A DNA stretch of 64,000 nt. Origin: Sepioteuthis lessoniana. Its lineage: Eukaryota; Mollusca; Cephalopoda; Myopsida; Loliginidae. Positions within the stretch are counted from its first letter, which is position 1; every line of letters begins with the position of its first letter. A program made the position numbers and the translations under genes. Below, one piece after another: positions 49,901 to 57,388 of the stretch. The notes beneath the pieces were generated by a model. The model did no database searches. It was given only the letters and a program-made list of their open reading frames with translations, and was not told where the DNA came from. The stretch lies in NCBI GenBank assembly GCA_963585895.1, contig OY757916.1, positions 19,339,027 to 19,403,026 on the forward strand. The letters are read 5' to 3'.

Positions 49901-52900
49901 CCAAAAAAGAGAGGGCAAACTATGGACATACACGTACGCAAACAATACTAAAGCTCAGATAGACTACGTCCTTATAAACAAGAAATGGAAGAATAGTGCA
50001 TTGAATTGCGAAGCATACTCCTCTTTTGAGGGTGTGTCCACCGATCACCGAATAGTCACGGCGAAAATACGGTTAAGCCTACGAAAAAACGCCAAATGAA
50101 CAGCGACCACCAAACACTATGACTGGGCCCTATTAAACAACAAAGATATAAGAGATAAATACGTATTAGAATTAAGAAACAGATTCGAAACACTATAAGA
50201 AAAGACGGAAAAAAGTACACCAAACGACGAATATGAAAATTTCGTCAATGCACACCTCGAGGCAGCAGCAAAATACATTTCAACAAAAATTAAAACTAAA
50301 TATAGAGTCCCATGGGAAACTTTAGCGGTGAGAGAAAAACGTGCACTAGTGAAAACAGCCTCCAAAAACTATCGAAAAAACCCAACAAACACAAATGCCT
50401 TAAAACTAAAAACGGCACAATATCAATTAGCAGGCATATATATAAAGGAACAGACAGAATACATTCAAAATCAGATAGATAAGATTAGAGACTCGGTGGA
50501 AGATAGACAATCTAGAATAGCCTGGCAAACAATAAACGAAGTGAGCAGAAGAAAGAACACAGCCAAAGCAAAACTTAAAGCAGCAAACCAACAAAAAAGA
50601 ATAAAACTGTGGAAACAGCACTTCGAAAACTTACTTGGAAACCCACCAAAAATATCACATGAACCAATCACCAGAATAATTAGCAAACAATTAGACATTA
50701 AACTAGGACCGTTCACACGAGAAGAACTCGACTCGGTTCTCAGAAAAATTAAAAATAGGAAAGCTGCAGGGCTGGACGAAATTCCCCCGGAAGTATGGAA
50801 GACCAGACAATTCGACGACATACTGCTCCGAAACGGCAACGCAGTATACAATCAAAATCCGATAGATAGATGGATGAAGGGATGCATACTCCCCTTCCCT
50901 AAAAAGGGGGACCTCGGATTAGCCAAAAACTACCGAGGCATAACACTTACATCCATAGCTGCCAAAATCTACAATGCCCTACTACGAAACCGAATAGAAC
51001 CCAAAATCGACAACATACTTAGAAAAAACCAAAATGGCTTCCGAAGAAATAGATCCACAACCTCACAAATATTAACCATCCGCAGAATCCTTGAAGGTGT
51101 ACGGGCAAAGAACCTACAAGCGACATTAATATTTGTCGACTTTACCAAGGCTTTCGACTCCATTCACAGAGGAAAGATGGAACAAATCCTACTAGCGTAC
51201 GGCATACCTAAAGAAACCGTAGAGGCAATAACGATTCTCTATAGAAACACTAAAGTAAAAGTACGATCACCGGATGGAGACACAGAATACTTTGACATTG
51301 TAGCAGGAGTACTACAAGGGGACACGCTGGCCCCGTACCTCTTTATCATTTGTCTAGACTACCTACTTAGAACATCGATTGACAAAATCAAAGAGAATGG
51401 CTTCGAACTGACGAAGAAAAGAAGCAGAAGATACCCCGCAACAACAATTACCGACGCCGACTACGCCGATGACATAGCAATACTGGCAAATACACCTGAC
51501 CAAGCCGAAACTCTTCTGCATAGTTTGGAACGAGCAGCAGCAAGCATAGGCCTCTATGTTAATGCACACAAAACGGAATATATGTGCTATAACCAAACGG
51601 GGGACATCTCCACTCTAGAAGGAACCCAACTTAAACTAGTAGACAAATTCACGTACCTAGGAAGCAGCGTCGAATCAACCGAAAAGGACATCGAAACGAG
51701 GTTAACGAAAGCATGGACAGCTATCAATAGGCTATCGATTATATGGAAATCAGACCTAACCGATAAAATGAAACGCAGTTTCTTCCAGGCAGCGGTCACA
51801 TCGATACTGCTATATGGATGCACTACATGGACGCTAACAAAACGGCTGGAGAAGAAACTAGATGGCAATTACACAAGAATGCTGCGTGCAATCCTGAACA
51901 AGTCCTGGCAGCAACACCCCACAAGACACCAACTGTACGGCCACCTGCCCCCTATCACGAAAACTATTCAAGTTAGACGAACCAGACATGCAGGATACTG
52001 CTGGAGAAGCAGAGATGAACTCATAAGAGATGTACTCTTATGGATCCCCACACATGGCCGCGCAAAAGCAGGACGACCAGCTCGAACGTACATTCAGCAG
52101 CTATGTGAGGATACAGGATGTTGTCCTGAAGACCTACCTAGGGCGATGAACGATAGGGAGGAGTGGCGAGAGAGGGTCAGGGATATCCGTGCTACCAGCA
52201 CGATATGATGATGATGATGATATTGCTTTAACAACATGTCAGAATCTTCTGGGATTGTTTTCTAATAATTATTTAGTACGGTATTGATTATGTTTACATT
52301 TATAATTCTGATTGATTGACTTTAACAGTATGTAAGCAGTTTTTTGGCACACAGTTAAATAATATCAACAACTGATCAAATGATTGATTTTAATGGCTAC
52401 CATTGTAATTTGCACATAGAATTCTACAAGAAACAACAATAATATCAACATGAAAAATTTACACAAAATTAACCCTAAATAGCACTAACTTACAGCTACT
52501 TGAAAGCTTCCAGATCAGAGTGGACTTGGGAGTAATGGCAATGAAGTGGGTACTCCACAATCCCCAGATCTCCAGAAGTAAAGCCTAACCATCAGATGCA
52601 ATTTTGGGTTATACCCATAACAGACCCCTTTTTTTGCCAGGGAGGTTTTATCCCTCAGCAAACAAAGCAGAATATTTTAAACCCTGCCCACAGGACAGTT
52701 ATACGATATCAAGTATTCCTATCTAATACAAATAATTTGCACACAGCTCTATGTTTTCAAGAATTGGTTAGGTTTGGTTAGGTTTTATGGCATATCAATC
52801 ATTGCAGGTTATTAAATGCCAAATCCTGTTTATACATATATATTAAATTCATATGATTTGTAAAGATATTTTGTTGATGAATTCTTAAACAAGCCTGAGC

Positions 52901-55618
52901 TCATTTTTTTGCACATAGTTAAATGGTTTCAAGTATTTCTATCAAATACAAATAGCTTGTAGGCAATTTCATTTTTTATGAGTTAGAACTAACTTGTCTG
53001 CTATTGTTTCTTCAGTTAAATGGTTTAAATTATTGCTATTTAACACTAATAATTCTATTGAATATTAATCATTTGTTTGCTCACAGAGAAGTTGTTACAA
53101 GTATTGCTATCTAACACTAATTATTCTCTTCAATAGTGGTAGAGTGTTCACCAATGGCCAGGGAGTCCAGGGTTCAATCTCAGGTCGAATCATACCAAAG
53201 ACTCAAAAAGTGGTACTTGATACCTCCTTGCTTAACACTCAGCATTATAAGGTACGTTTCAAGGGTAAAGTGGAGCCATCCAGGGAATGGAGTAGTGCCC
53301 TCCCTTACACCTTGGTGTAGTAGCTTTCAAAAAGGGAGCCTTTGGATAGCCCTTGACTACGGTCACCAACTTTACTTATTCTAGTCAAAACTATCAATTC
53401 ATTTGCACACAGTTAAACGGTTCCAAGTATTGTTATGTATCATCACCAATTCAATTAGACATCAGTTATATAAACTGAGTATAAACATACTCAGTTTATA
53501 AGTCAAACAGTTCTATTTGACCCATAGATAGGACACTATCAGGTGCTACCACTTCAGTGAATCTGGGAGTAATAGGAATGAAGGGGTACTCCACATTCCC
53601 CAAAGCTTTAGAACTGAACCTCACTATCAGACTGTTTAATGCCATATTCAGGACACTCATTGGGGAGGGGATGCAATGATGCAGTTAGTATATTCAACAG
53701 CCCTGGTTCGAGTATTCATATCTAATACTAATAATAATCATATGGTTTTAAGTAATTATTTCTATTTAAATTAAATAAAAATAATTGTCAAATCTTAATA
53801 ATAATGAGTTTGCACAATTATATGGTGACTAATAATAATCCTTTGTAAACAATTATAGCTTCAAGTAACTCTTCTTAGTACAAATAATTTACAGTTATAT
53901 AGCATCAAATATTCTTTTCAAATACAAATCTTTTTTAAACAGATCTATTTGACCCATAGATGGGACCCTAACAGATACTACTATTTTGCATCACAGTGGA
54001 TCTGAGAGTATTGATGATGAAGGGTTATTCCACACTCCCTAGATCTCCAGAACTGGTTGGTTGGTTGGGTTTTATGGCATATCAACCTTTGTAGGTTATT
54101 TAACACCAAATCCATTTTTATGCAAATAATCAGTTCTATTTCAAACAATTCAATTAAGCATTAGTACACAGTTTAATTGTCAAGAACATTTCTATTTCAA
54201 ACAATTCAGTTTATTCAAACAGTTCTAACTCAGCTAATTCAGTTTAGTAGAAGCACATATTTTGTTTACACACAGTTAAATGTCCAAACAATTCTATATA
54301 TAACAATTCAGTTTAGTGTAAGTACAGTTTCAATGTCAAAAACAGTTCCATTTCAAACAATTCGGTTTAGCATAAGCACACAGTTTAAATGTAAGTATAG
54401 TTTAATTGTCAAAACATTTCTATTTCAAGCTATTCCATTTAGTCGAAAAGTTCTAATTCAAACAATTCAGTTTAGCATAAGTATGCAGTTTAATGCTATT
54501 TAACCCATAGATAGGGCCCTATCAGGAGCTACCATTCCGGGCCAGAGTGGACCTGGAAGTAATGGCAATGAAGGGGTGCTCTGCATTCCCCAATCCAGCA
54601 TCACTGGAACCTCACCATCAGATTGTTTAGTGTCATATTCAGGACACTCATTGGTGTGGGGGGGGTCTTACCGCTTCTGTAGAGGTGCAGTCGGTGTATT
54701 CTACAGCCCCAGCTGACTGAGCAATCCAGAACTGGAGCCTCAACATCAGATGCAGTTTAATGTCATATCCAAGACACCCGTTTTTTGTTGGTCGAAATTT
54801 TGTAAGGGTTTTTTTTTTTTTTTTTAATCGGGTGAAGAAAAATAAAATTACATTAAATCGCCACATTTTCAAGGAAAACATTTATATGGTGAGTGCATGA
54901 GTAAAAATGAACTATTTTCGAGCCAAAATATTTCAAAATTTTCAACCGATTCCACTCACTCATATCTGAAAAAGATCTGTTTCCCTAATAATGTGTTCAT
55001 GTCGTTAATATTTCTTTTCTGTTTTTTAATCACTGATAAATCTGTAGATAAAATGCACAAAAAGAAAAATTAAATAAGTACACTTCCAATTCAACAAGTT
55101 AAATAAAATACCTACCTATTTTTGTTCCATAATAATTGTTACGTTTACATCTACATTTTACAAAGAAAATGTCCCAATTATTATGGGACAAAAGTAGAAA
55201 AAGTCAGCAGCGAAGGATTATTTTTGTAATTATTAAATAAACAAGACAGACATATTATGTTTTGTTTGTTTTTTGTTTTGGCTCTCGAAAAAAGAACTAA
55301 AATTTTTGATATTTAATTTATTGATAATAATAATAATAATAATAATAAGCGATATATATTCAGTCCCCAACGAAAGATTTTACTCAAAACTTTTCAGTGT
55401 GATTTTCTTTACTTATGATAAAAGAAAAAGTTTTGTCGATATCATTAAAAAGTGACTTATCATTTACCCAACAGAAAAAATAGCTAGTTAACACATTTGT
55501 CTGACTTTTTTTAAATATATACTTATAAGACATAAACAATATCCAGTTCCAAACTTACCTCAGCCGATTCAATTTGTCCACTGACATTTAATAAAAACAC
55601 ACTCGTAGTCGACGCCAT
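24746..55618 (-). CDS. B9D1: B9 domain-containing protein 1 (B9D1), six exons
   Basis: Spliced gene of 579 coding bases, giving 192 residues. Exons (minus order): 55618-55559, 48132-48064, 46114-46003, 31689-31593, 26941-26811, 24855-24746. All introns are GT-AG, with phases 0,0,1,2,1, and the frame stays open through every join. Recognisable B9D1 blocks are [14 protein letters not shown] at the N-terminus, [78 protein letters not shown] and KKLGYDT. Length matches the family (about 200 residues). In animals B9D1 is a C2-like B9-fold protein that works with B9D2 and MKS1 in the Meckel-syndrome module of the ciliary transition zone, gating membrane-protein entry. Introns are about 7.4, 1.9, 14.3, 4.7 and 2.0 kb and carry most of the mobile elements in the window. 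The protein has no signal peptide or membrane segment, as expected. The copy looks intact. Confidence 0.96.
24949..25240 (+). mobile_element. SINE A, in B9D1 intron 5
   Basis: All SINE A parts are present with about 15 percent changes: head GGTGTAATAGTTATTGTC, GAGTTCAAATCCTGG, and AAAATTGACC near the end. Confidence 0.85.
25241..25345 (+). repeat. composite repeat D fragment
   Basis: GATCAGAGTGGTCCTGGGAG to ATCAAATGCAATTTAATG. Confidence 0.6.
25707..26147. repeat. 70-bp tandem array built from a mariner terminal repeat
   Basis: CTATAAACTTTTC recurs at 25751, 25821, 25891, 25961, 26031 and 26101 (70-bp steps). Four or five units are nearly identical. The first, more diverged unit (GGTCACATTCCACATG, then TAGTCAGCCTATAAAC) is the complement of the left end of the element at 12562. 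Confidence 0.92.
26150..26520 (+). repeat. composite repeat D, partial
   Basis: GTTATATGGTTTCATG and the far-end block from TTGATCTATAGATGTGAC to TTTTCCCCCTCGATAGG. It lies in B9D1 intron 5 beside exon 5. Confidence 0.65.
26811..26941 (-). CDS. B9D1: B9D1 exon 5
   Basis: 131 bp, [20 protein letters not shown] then [20 protein letters not shown], with a GATAG acceptor and GTAAAAG donor. It ends one base into a Val codon. Confidence 0.95.
27325..27905 (-). mobile_element. RTE-like LINE 3' fragment, old, in B9D1 intron 4
   Basis: Complement of the RT C-terminal region (the parts equivalent to [14 protein letters not shown] and RDELI are traceable), beginning at a short ATC/GAT tail at 27327. 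Heavily diverged. Confidence 0.75.
27955..28245 (+). repeat. composite repeat D, far-end half
   Basis: TTTGACCCATAGATAGAACC to CCCTAGCTGACTGGG, with short CAGTTTAGCATAA motifs before it. Confidence 0.8.
28255..28820 (+). repeat. composite repeat D, variant-hairpin subfamily
   Basis: GGTTATTTTATGTCTAGAGG then GTTAGGGAATCACATTC, TTTGCACAGAATTATATGG, and the far-end block at 28520-28810. Confidence 0.7.
29200..29286. repeat. 39-bp minisatellite, outlying units
   Basis: Two units of GGTAAGAAAGAAGGAAAAC plus TTCTGCCTGACTTTATC, separated from the main array by a SINE B insertion. Confidence 0.85.
29288..29500 (-). mobile_element. SINE B inserted in the 39-bp minisatellite
   Basis: Complement reads GTCCCTGTGGCATAATGGC (A box), CCAGTTTGAAGTTC region, TTGGAAAATGTATGAATC and TTCTTCTACAAGGATGGC. 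Repeat units lie on both sides, and CAGTGA plus AG-rich sequence occurs at both borders, perhaps a target duplication. Confidence 0.85.
29501..30115. repeat. 39/78-bp minisatellite array
   Basis: ACAGGTTCTGCCTGAC recurs at 29711, 29789 (a variant), 29869, 29947, 30025 and 30103, i.e. 78-bp steps with one 80-bp step. Each 78-mer is two 39-bp halves (GAGAAAGAAGCAAAATG and GAGAGAAAAAGAAAACAG types). Because 39 is 13 codons, long frames stay open on both strands; these are not taken as genes. Confidence 0.95.
30120..31250. other. B9D1 intron 4 sequence, nothing recognised
   Basis: AT-rich, with no repeat family of this window apparent. Confidence 0.3.
31257..31545 (+). mobile_element. SINE A, full length, in B9D1 intron 4
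   Basis: GGTGCCCGTGGTGTAATGG, GAGTTCAAATCCTGG, full body, and end GGGGTTGGTAAATAAGAT. It is among the least diverged SINE A copies and ends 48 bp from the donor-side border of exon 4. Confidence 0.92.
31593..31689 (-). CDS. B9D1: B9D1 exon 4
   Basis: 97 bp, completing Trp and reading [16 protein letters not shown], then [15 protein letters not shown]. The acceptor is CTTTCAG and the donor GTAATG. It lies just downstream, on the plus strand, of a SINE A copy that ends about 50 bp away. Confidence 0.95.
31715..32095 (+). repeat. composite repeat D, variant-hairpin subfamily
   Basis: TTTTAACGGCATGTCAAC, GTTAGGGAAGCACATTC, TTTGACCCATAGATTG, and the far-end block to about 32090. Confidence 0.75.
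32161..32395 (-). mobile_element. SINE C (tRNA-derived)
   Basis: The complement has GGCATAATGGTTAGAGTG, ATACCAAAGACTCAAAAAA and TGGTACTTGATGCTGCCTTG. Same family as 13381-13612. Confidence 0.85.
32795..33410 (+). mobile_element. RTE-like LINE 3' fragment, young
   Basis: 5'-truncated. Equivalent to the last 190 codons of the 49-52 kb copy and close to it in sequence: [47 protein letters not shown]. It ends in a GATGATGGTGATGATGAG tail. Several stops and small changes. Confidence 0.9.
33411..35720. other. B9D1 intron 3 sequence, mostly unrecognised
   Basis: AT-rich. It holds one 48-bp tandem repeat (34977-35110) and no other identified element. Confidence 0.3.
34977..35110. repeat. 48-bp tandem repeat, about three units
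   Basis: CAGTAAATAAACTAATAACA recurs at 34977, 35025 and 35073. The 48-bp step leaves a short open frame without meaning. Confidence 0.85.
35725..36722 (+). repeat. composite repeat D, long copy with expanded short internal repeats
   Basis: Two hairpin ends (35748-35784 and about 36000-36035) precede many CAATTCAGTTTAGCATAAG and CAGTTCTATTTCAAA motifs. The far-end block runs 36500-36715, ending ACCCCAACCGACTAGGC. It is about 1 kb, and the duplicated head suggests unequal growth or a nested copy. Confidence 0.8.
36725..37565. other. intron 3 sequence, nothing recognised
   Basis: AT-rich, several A runs, no family repeat. Confidence 0.3.
37572..38088 (+). mobile_element. SINE A split by a SINE B
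   Basis: SINE A part 1 at 37572-37796 (GAGTTCAAACCCTACACGAG to GAATTCAAACTCTGCAG) and part 2 at 38032-38088 (AACTCCATTTAAAAATTGACC to GGTTGGGTAAATA). The SINE B lies exactly between. Confidence 0.85.
37797..38031 (+). mobile_element. SINE B nested in SINE A
   Basis: CCCGTGGCATAGTGGCTAAT (A box), TTGAACTCCAGTCAC (B box region), CTTGGGAAAGTTATGAAC, tail TTAAATAACTCACAAAGG and TTGACATGC. AACTC flanks it on both sides. Confidence 0.88.
38243..38512 (+). mobile_element. SINE A, diverged
   Basis: CATGGTATAATTACCATC, GGAAATGGACACAGTGACC, AACTATTCCCTCTCCAGC, and end GGTTGGATAAATA. Confidence 0.8.
38515..39580. other. intron 3 sequence, nothing recognised
   Basis: AT-rich, with a CT tract at 39221-39239. 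No element identified. Confidence 0.3.
39585..39890 (-). mobile_element. Helitron 3' end with helicase C-terminus
   Basis: On the minus strand the frame gives [15 protein letters not shown] (SF1/Pif1 helicase motif V), then [19 protein letters not shown] (motif VI) and [14 protein letters not shown]. After it come GCCAC-N8-GTGGC (a 5-bp hairpin) and, eleven bases on, CTAG followed by T: the canonical Helitron 3' terminus. Helitrons replicate by rolling circle using Rep-Hel proteins. Only the last 100 or so residues are visible; the rest is missing or too diverged. Confidence 0.85.
40196..43290 (-). mobile_element. RTE-like LINE, near full length, in B9D1 intron 3
   Basis: Second long copy of the family at 48978-52221. 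Its 5' edge is shared sequence at 43290-43090 (TTCCCATGTGTACG to the start codon region) and its 3' end is a short ATC/GAT tail at 40203. It carries APE endonuclease, RT and C-terminal domain. It lies in the same orientation as B9D1. Clade assignment to RTE is from recalled similarity and the simple-repeat tail. Confidence 0.88.
40205..43086 (-). pseudogene. RTE-like LINE ORF, three lesions
   Basis: Starts [19 protein letters not shown]. Endonuclease motifs: [18 protein letters not shown] (the family GDMN carries an Ile), STNHRIV. RT motifs: [29 protein letters not shown]-terminal block: [19 protein letters not shown]. Compared with the 49-52 kb copy it has one private TAG near 42861, a private deletion of about 127 bp at 41460 (removing the [18 protein letters not shown] region), and the TGA near 42185 that both copies share. 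Otherwise close to the sister copy, so recent. Confidence 0.9.
43461..44522 (-). repeat. LINE 5' module, 2.4 tandem units of about 446 bp
   Basis: TTAGGCTTTTACTTTTTC recurs at 43461, 43905 and 44353 (steps 444 and 448). Two units are whole; the third ends at 44522. Units differ mainly in G-run length. The block lies 5' of the minus-strand RTE-like copy, joined by a spacer (43290-43460) that also matches the one before the plus-strand copy. Confidence 0.9.
44820..45600 (+). mobile_element. Penelope-like element, 3' part (fossil)
   Basis: Plus-strand remains of a GIY-YIG endonuclease of the Penelope type: [49 protein letters not shown] and [12 protein letters not shown] are traceable in order at 44828-45130. 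The tail at 45490-45545 has the CTGAAGA...GAAACG core typical of Penelope ends and AATAAAG. The element is truncated on the 5' side and clearly broken. Confidence 0.8.
45498..45523 (+). ncRNA. hammerhead-ribozyme-like core at a Penelope end
   Basis: CTGAAGA fits the CUGANGA box, a short AGC/GCT stem (stem II) follows, then GAAAC. This is the order of the hammerhead catalytic core, and Penelope-like elements are known to carry minimal hammerheads. Stems I and III and the cleavage site are not demonstrated. Confidence 0.45.
45600..45920. other. unclassified block with an internal echo
   Basis: Richer in GC than its surroundings. CCCAGCACGTATGCCAGG (near 45719) recurs as CCCAGCATGTATGCCAAGG (near 45881). 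No coding or known element recognised. Confidence 0.35.
46003..46114 (-). CDS. B9D1: B9D1 exon 3
   Basis: 112 bp, [18 protein letters not shown] then [18 protein letters not shown], with a CTACAG acceptor and GTATGT donor. It ends one base into the next Trp codon (phase 1). Confidence 0.95.
46175..46655. repeat. 260-bp direct duplication, each copy with a TA/GT microsatellite
   Basis: AATGATTGAAATAATCAT at 46175 recurs at 46435, and the sequence stays parallel through GTTATACTCTTCAAAATAAT, the (TA)n(TG)n tract and GCATTTAGGCAGCATTTCTT. The two microsatellites differ much in length (46336-46408 and 46597-46634). Confidence 0.92.
46670..46867. mobile_element. 198-bp MITE with 40-bp inverted ends
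   Basis: 46670-46710 (ATTAAATATTATAGACATCC to CATATTTTTATT) is complementary to 46828-46867 with two or three mismatches. The interior is unique and non-coding. It is followed directly by a (TA)n tract. Confidence 0.85.
46872..46911. repeat. (TA)n microsatellite
   Basis: Twenty TA units. Confidence 0.95.
46938..48035. mobile_element. mariner-type element remnant bounded by inverted ends
   Basis: Left TATGAGGGTCAATCAATAAA and right TTTATTGAATGACCCTCATA are inverted copies differing by one base, with TA at both borders, about 1.1 kb apart. The interior has no clear transposase frame but contains a SINE B fragment. B9D1 exon 2 begins just to the right. Confidence 0.7.
47302..47400 (-). mobile_element. 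SINE B fragment
   Basis: Complement of the ATGGGTTAAATAGTACTGC to GGATGGCTTTGGC-like part and tail. Confidence 0.7.
48064..48132 (-). CDS. B9D1: B9D1 exon 2
   Basis: Twenty-three codons, [16 protein letters not shown] then SDWAITS, between a T-rich TATAG acceptor and a GTAAGT donor. Phase 0 at both ends. This is the most conserved block of the B9 domain N-terminal half. Confidence 0.95.
48345..48475 (+). repeat. composite repeat D, variant-hairpin end
   Basis: TTTTAATAGCAGGCCAACCC, TTATTTTATACCTAGAGG, truncated at the LINE 5' module. Confidence 0.6.
48476..48760 (+). repeat. LINE 5' module, partly inverted
   Basis: 48536-48745 (ATAATGCTTAAACTATGCG to CCTAAAACACCTAATGC) is in the sense of the plus-strand RTE-like copy downstream. 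48476-48535 (AAAGACATACTGACCAATAT) is the opposite orientation of the same module. A read-through frame [17 protein letters not shown] then [13 protein letters not shown] is visible. Confidence 0.8.
48978..52221 (+). mobile_element. RTE-like LINE, near full length, in B9D1 intron 1
   Basis: 5' region from GCGTACATATGGGAAGCAGC, ORF 49179-52208, and almost no 3' UTR: the TGA stop is the first unit of the (TGA)n tail at 52206-52221. APE-type endonuclease plus RT and the short GAT tail, which also ends all four other copies, fit the RTE group. It is antisense to B9D1. Confidence 0.9.
49179..52208 (+). pseudogene. RTE-like LINE ORF (endonuclease-RT), two in-frame stops
   Basis: Same frame throughout, about 1010 codons. 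Endonuclease at residues about 45-300: [20 protein letters not shown] (Glu), [20 protein letters not shown] at about 500-800: [34 protein letters not shown] (51132-51158), [15 protein letters not shown] (51462-51473). C-terminal block [20 protein letters not shown]. The only interruptions are TGA at 50097-50099, shared with the 40-43 kb copy, and a private TAA at 50196-50198. All visible catalytic residues are kept, so this is a recent insertion. Confidence 0.93.
52300..52720 (+). repeat. composite repeat D, partial
   Basis: GATTGACTTTAACAGTATG head remnant, GTTAAATAATATC motifs, and the far-end block GATCAGAGTGGACTTGGGAG to CCCTGCCCACAGG. Confidence 0.65.
52765..53131 (+). repeat. composite repeat D, hairpin end and core
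   Basis: GGTTTTATGGCATATCAATC, GCAGGTTATTAAATGCC, AAGCCTGAGCTCATT, then two core units with GTTTCAAGTATT. It is the nearest relative of the founder sequence of the 142-bp satellite. Confidence 0.8.
53132..53378 (+). mobile_element. SINE C (tRNA-derived)
   Basis: GTGGTAGAGTGTTCACC, GGGTTCAATCTCAGG (B box), CATACCAAAGACTCAAAAA and the usual body. Inserted within D sequence. Confidence 0.85.
53379..54055 (+). repeat. two composite repeat D pieces
   Basis: GTTAAACGGTTCCAAGTATTG and TTTGACCCATAGATAGGAC to 53705; then another piece with CAGATCTATTTGACCC to about 54055. Confidence 0.65.
54056..54850 (+). repeat. composite repeat D, complete copy plus tail piece
   Basis: GGTTTTATGGCATATCAACC, AGGTTATTTAACACC, internal CAATTCAGTTTAGCATAAG motifs, and the far-end block 54505-54722 ending CCCCAGCTGACTG. 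A further far-end fragment reaches a T-rich run. Confidence 0.85.
55559..55618 (-). CDS. B9D1: B9D1 exon 1 (coding part)
   Basis: Twenty codons starting [14 protein letters not shown] and ending in SAE, followed by a consensus GTAAGT donor. The ATG is the first in the frame and its position agrees with the family N-terminus. The 5' untranslated part upstream is not delimited. Confidence 0.95.
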
Positions 55619-56250
55619 CTTTGCATCACTAAGGTTACCGAGAACAACAACAAAAACGATTAAGTTTATTTTTTCTCAAAAAGAATGTCATCTTCTCGGT
55701 TAATTTTTTAGCTTTAATTCAAATGCATATAAAAACTTAGATGAGTTTTTTTTCCTGGCATTAGCATTATTCTTCTTTAATAATATGTATTGATAAATGT
55801 CCATGATGCTTGCTCGTGTTCTTTTTTTCATCCATATGTCAGAAGTTTTCATTTTTATTTCGTATTCGATTCAAAATACCATTAATTTTATGAATATGTA
55901 AACAATGAATTATTAATTAATCAATTAGATTATTTATTTATTATCGTTCGCTTTTAGTTTTAAATAGTTACAAATAAAATCCAATAAATTCTTAATTTGA
56001 AAATGCTAAAAAAATGTTTCATTCGCAAATAAAATAAAAGATTAATTTTCATCATTTTAAAAAGCTGATATTTTTTTATTTGAAAATAATTCCTGCTAAA
56101 AAAAGACAATTTCAAGTTTGGAATTTAAAAATGTAAATAGATTTCAATTGTATTGATGCCAATACATGAAAACGTCATATTCAAATTCTTTCCCGCTGAA
56201 AAATTACTGAAGCTGAAATCAGTTAATTTGAAATTATCTGAAATTGATTA
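55619..56250. other. upstream region of B9D1, promoter expected here
   Basis: AT-rich sequence immediately upstream of the B9D1 start codon. I see no dispersed repeat, no coding sequence on the other strand and no clear TATA box or RFX-type site. The transcription start cannot be placed from sequence alone. Confidence 0.3.
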
Positions 56251-56689
56251 TAACTAAGTAACCAGGTTTCCATCTGCAGTCAGCACCTCCCCATCACACT
56301 GAGAGAGGTACATTGTGATGTATGGGACACTTAGGAATATGAAGTCTTTGTAGGGAACGAATAAATAAATAAATAAAATTTTAATTGAATTTTTAAAAAA
56401 AGGAAAAAAAAAAGGAAAACTTAAATTTGCAGAAACTCCCAGAGGTCCCTGACAGGAAAAAGGGATGATGCATGCGTAAAGAAAAAGGCAACCTCTTGAC
56501 AAACTAAAACAACCCGACTTTGACAAACTTCCAAAAGAAAGTAACCCTTATAGAAGGCCTAAATACCAAATGAGGACAAACATGTGCAAGAAACGATTAA
56601 CGTATTTTTGACACCTTAACTGGGGGATTCAACCATTTCAATTGTATTCAGGGAAAACTCCCTCACTCATGGAATGGTTGTTGAACCCC

Positions 56690-56876
56690 AGTAAATAAAG
56701 GAAAGTATAAAAGAAACACCTTCATCTCCTATCTGTTATTGTCTTCTTTTGTATAATTCTTTTAGGGACTTTCTTGGGCAAGGCATTACACCGACCAGTC
56801 AACGTGGGGGTAAAATAAACTAACCAAAATATGGAGTCAGCTATCAAACAGCTACACAGCTTAGCCTGTGGGGATT
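56690..56876. repeat. about 185-bp direct repeat, left copy
   Basis: AGTAAATAAAGGAAAGTATA, GGGACTTTCTTGGGCAAGGC and AAAATATGGAGTCAG recur in the same order at 57211-57388 with roughly 15 percent differences. These could be terminal repeats of a short LTR-type fossil or two copies of a dispersed repeat. Confidence 0.8.
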
Positions 56877-57210
56877 TAGGAATTAACAATAAAACCCTCA
56901 ACCGGATGTTGACTCGTCGGCTGCCACATACAAAATGTATAAACGCGTCGCCACGCATCCATCCGGTTTAAAATCAGAAAAAAAGAAAAATAATAAAAAG
57001 TAAAGTAGCCAATGGGAAGCGGTCGCGCCAAAATTAGAAGGATTTTGGAGTGGTGAATTTGGAGCCGGTGGAGAGAGATAAATACTCAGGTTTTCTGTGA
57101 ACTGGGTCTTGTCAGGGAGTGTCCGTCGAACCAACAACATCATTTTGCTGTCTGGTGTTTTGGGCACCACGCTGCATCTTGGGACATAGCGTTGGTTAGT
57201 CCATTAACCA

Positions 57211-57388
57211 AGTAAATAAAGAAAAGTATGTAAGAAATGTTTTCGTCTCTTATCTGTTTCTATCTTTTCTTTTTGTATATTTCTTTTGGGACTTTCTTTG
57301 GGCAAGGCATTGCGCCGGCCAGTCAATGTGGGGTAAAATAATACAACCAAAATATGGAGTCAGATATCTTACGGCAACACAGCCTTGC
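57211..57388. repeat. about 180-bp direct repeat, right copy
   Basis: Partner of 56690-56876. The interval between them (about 335 bp) has no recognised coding. Confidence 0.8.
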
